Assembly (NCBI RefSeq): GCF_009870125.1
Contig: NC_046683.1
Span: 17,493,001 to 17,557,000, forward strand
Direction of reading: 5' to 3'
Length of the DNA: 64,000 nt
Origin: Drosophila pseudoobscura
Lineage: Eukaryota > Arthropoda > Insecta > Diptera > Drosophilidae
In this document: positions 61,955 through 64,000 of the stretch, piece by piece
Layout of the letters: each line of letters begins with the position of its first letter
Position numbering within the stretch: the first letter of the stretch is position 1
The notes under the pieces: model-generated
What the model saw: only the letters and a program-made list of their open reading frames with translations
Told to the model about the DNA's origin: nothing
The model's database searches: none
Program-made: the position numbers and the translations under genes

Positions 61955-64000
61955 AACAAATGCCTCCCTGGCTTAAATCTAAACTAGTCATAGTTGCCAG
62001 GCTCGCTCGGGGCCCGGCACACTTAGGCCGGCTTCGACCCATTGTTATGCCGCTTGGGATCATTCCCTTCCTGCAAGTGAGACTTCATGTCAGCAGTTGC
62101 CCCAGCCAGATGCTCTTATAAAGTTTGCGATCTTCCTGGGACACAACGTAGACATCTCCGATATGTCGTTTAGAAAGGCAGAGCCTAAGTGTTGTAGCCT
62201 TCTTCTGCTTAAAAGCTGGACAGGAGCAGAACAGGTGTTCCACTGTCTCCTCCTCGTCCTCGTCTCTGCAGCTGCGGCAGAAATTATTATGTGGGCCACC
62301 CAACCTGTTAGCGTGGGTGCCTACTAGCCAGTGTGAGGGAACGTATGACTGCGCTACATCTTTTCCTGCCTAGTTTGCAGAGCTCTAAGGTTCGCTTCTT
62401 GTCTACGGTCGGCCATGTTTGCCGAGTTATGCGACAACGTGACCCTATTTGCCACTTTTCGTCTGTCAGTCGCTTGTATTGCTGATTTATGATGAGCTTA
62501 CAGGTGGCCATAGGCATCCAAATATCCTCCTTATCTTTGAGAAGGGAGGTCGTAGTACCAGATCTGGCCAGCTCGTCCGCTATGCAGTTGCCCTCGATGT
62601 CCCGGTGGCTGATAACAAATTGCTGAGCCATCTCGTGAAGAGATTTGCGGCAGTTCGCCACAGTAGCCGAGTTCGAGGAGATTGCGTTAAGTGATCTGAT
62701 CGCAGCTTGGCTATCGCCGTAGATGTTGAGATGGGTTGCCGTGGCGGCAACCGTATGAAGGCATTACAGTGCCTCCCTGATTGCTGTAACTTCCGCTTGG
62801 GACAGTGATCCGCTACAGTGATCCGGAAGCCTGAATCATTGCCTTATGTTTAGCTGTTCAGAGTATATTCCTCCTCCGTAAAGATGCTTATGGCTCCATC
62901 TGGGCCTAGGAGTCCCTCGAGCCATTCGTCTCTGTGAGGGATGATGGTGCTGAATGGAGTATCCGTGTACTTCATTGGAACTTGATAGTCCGTTCTTGCT
63001 GGGACAATTTTGTTTTTTTTAGTATGGATGAGTGACCTGTGTGCTGAGGTAGCCATTGTTCAGAGTCTCTAAGACGTATTGCTGCCATTTCTGCCCGCTC
63101 TTTCTCTGCGAGGTCAAGGCTCTGGAGGCTTAACATGGCGTTTAGCGCATCATTTGGTGTGGTTCGAAGAGCTCCACTGATGCAGAGGGCGGCAGTCCAT
63201 TGAACTTTGCCCAGCTGATTGGTCATTGTCCTATTGGTTAGGGCAGGCCACCACACAGTGACTCCGTAGAGTAGGAGGCCACAGGACTATGCTTGGGTTC
63301 ATGCCCCACTTTAGGCCAATAGCTTTTTTGCAAGTGTAGGGTGCTGTCGTTGCCTTCTTCACTCTATCCTTGACATTCAGGCTCCAGTTAAGCTTTTTGT
63401 CAATTACCAACCCTAAGTAACTGGTGCTGTCACTGAAGGAGAGCCTGTATCCGTTTAGTATTGGGGGGTTGGGGGCGGGACCTTGTATTTATTTGTGAAT
63501 AACACGAGTTCCGTGTCCCAATCCGCGCGATTCTGTCTATCCGGACAATCGCAAAGATAATTGCAACGTCGTCCGCATATGCCACCACAGAAGAGGAAAC
63601 AGGACTCCACCATGCGGGGTTCCTCTGTTGACATACCTTGACTGGGTGGACGATCCCATCGATTATGTCACCGTCCTGCGTATGAGCAATTGATCAATGA
63701 GCATCACCAAGTGACGGTCCACCCCCAGTGAGGTCAGTGAGGGCTTCTGTAATGGCGCCCGGTATGACGTTGTTGAAGGCTCCCTCGATATCGGGAAAAG
63801 CTATTAGGGAGTATTCTTTGAGATGCAGAGATTTTTCTACATGCTGCGCACTTGAGTACTGCTGAGGACTTATGGTTGTCCGTAGTTGCAACCCTATAAG
63901 TCTCTGAAAGGTTTTGAGGAGGAAAGACGATCGACTGATTGGTCTAAAGTCTTTCGGGTTTGAGTGTGAGGCTTTACCTGCTTTAGGGATGAAGACTATC
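61955..64000 (-). mobile_element. Non-LTR retrotransposon (LINE with RNase H), runs off the window
   Basis: Minus strand, right to left: RT motif fragments at 63.7-64.0 kb (GFTVGEYSLIAFPDIEGAF-like, with catalytic-block remains), then the post-RT block (LGKVQWTAALCISGALRTTP, LSLQSLDLAEKERAE). A broken RNase H domain follows with HRDIEGNCIADELARSGT, and a C-terminal finger (FCRSCRDEDEEETVEHLFCS). RNase H after RT fits the I/LOA/Bilbo-type clades. Frames are broken in several places, so this copy is dead. The 3' end abuts the duplicated gene. Confidence 0.8.

Overview
The window is animal nuclear DNA of a Drosophila-like fly. The evidence is short introns with GT..AG borders and lineage-specific protein families. 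Fly mobile elements are also dense: DINE-1/INE-1 Helitrons with the (GTCY)n core, Tc1 elements, LINEs and a P-like relic. DINE-1 abundance together with a P-like element fits the obscura group, but that placement is inference. All gene models were built by eye from reading frame, splice sites and intron phase.

Layout. 1-12 kb: one minus-strand SVWC gene (2491-3905), decayed coding pieces and mobile-element debris. 12-31 kb: four plus-strand genes (12034-12561, 16167-17964, 23193-23985 or on to 28837, 30299-31097) that encode small secreted cysteine-rich proteins. They share the exon plan of the SVWC gene, with intron 1 in phase 1 and the next homologous intron in phase 2. The 30299 gene keeps all eight SVWC cysteines; the other three have lost some. 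Together they look like a diverged tandem cluster of the Vago/SVWC class of secreted immune or stress peptides. The third member carries a Thr/Ser-rich tail, and an array of 84-bp repeats encoding a mucin-like Thr/Ser/Asp polypeptide lies in frame behind it.

31-38 kb: LINE and gypsy-like remnants, DINE-1 copies, the first copy of a duplicated unidentified gene with a SAP/HeH-like N-terminus (36402-37104), and an orphan exon. 38.6-42.1 kb: a complete eight-exon polycystin (TRPP) channel gene, minus strand. 42.9-43.3 kb: a fragment related to the C-terminus of condensin subunit Barren/CAP-H, with an in-frame stop. 46.7-48.4 kb: an arthropod SMYD-type (MYND + SET) gene, minus strand, first exon not found. 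53.0-55.8 kb: an S-like Tc1 element split by a full-length DINE-1. 55.96-57.02 kb: a two-exon MADF-BESS gene. 57.1-64 kb: a second Tc1-like element, an R1-type LINE end, a DINE-1, a deleted P-like element with a THAP remnant, the second copy of the duplicated gene (60813-61635), and a LINE with RT, RNase H and zinc-knuckle parts running off the right edge.

The five cysteine-rich genes form one family by descent. The remaining genes are unrelated neighbours. Much of the remaining sequence is mobile-element derived.
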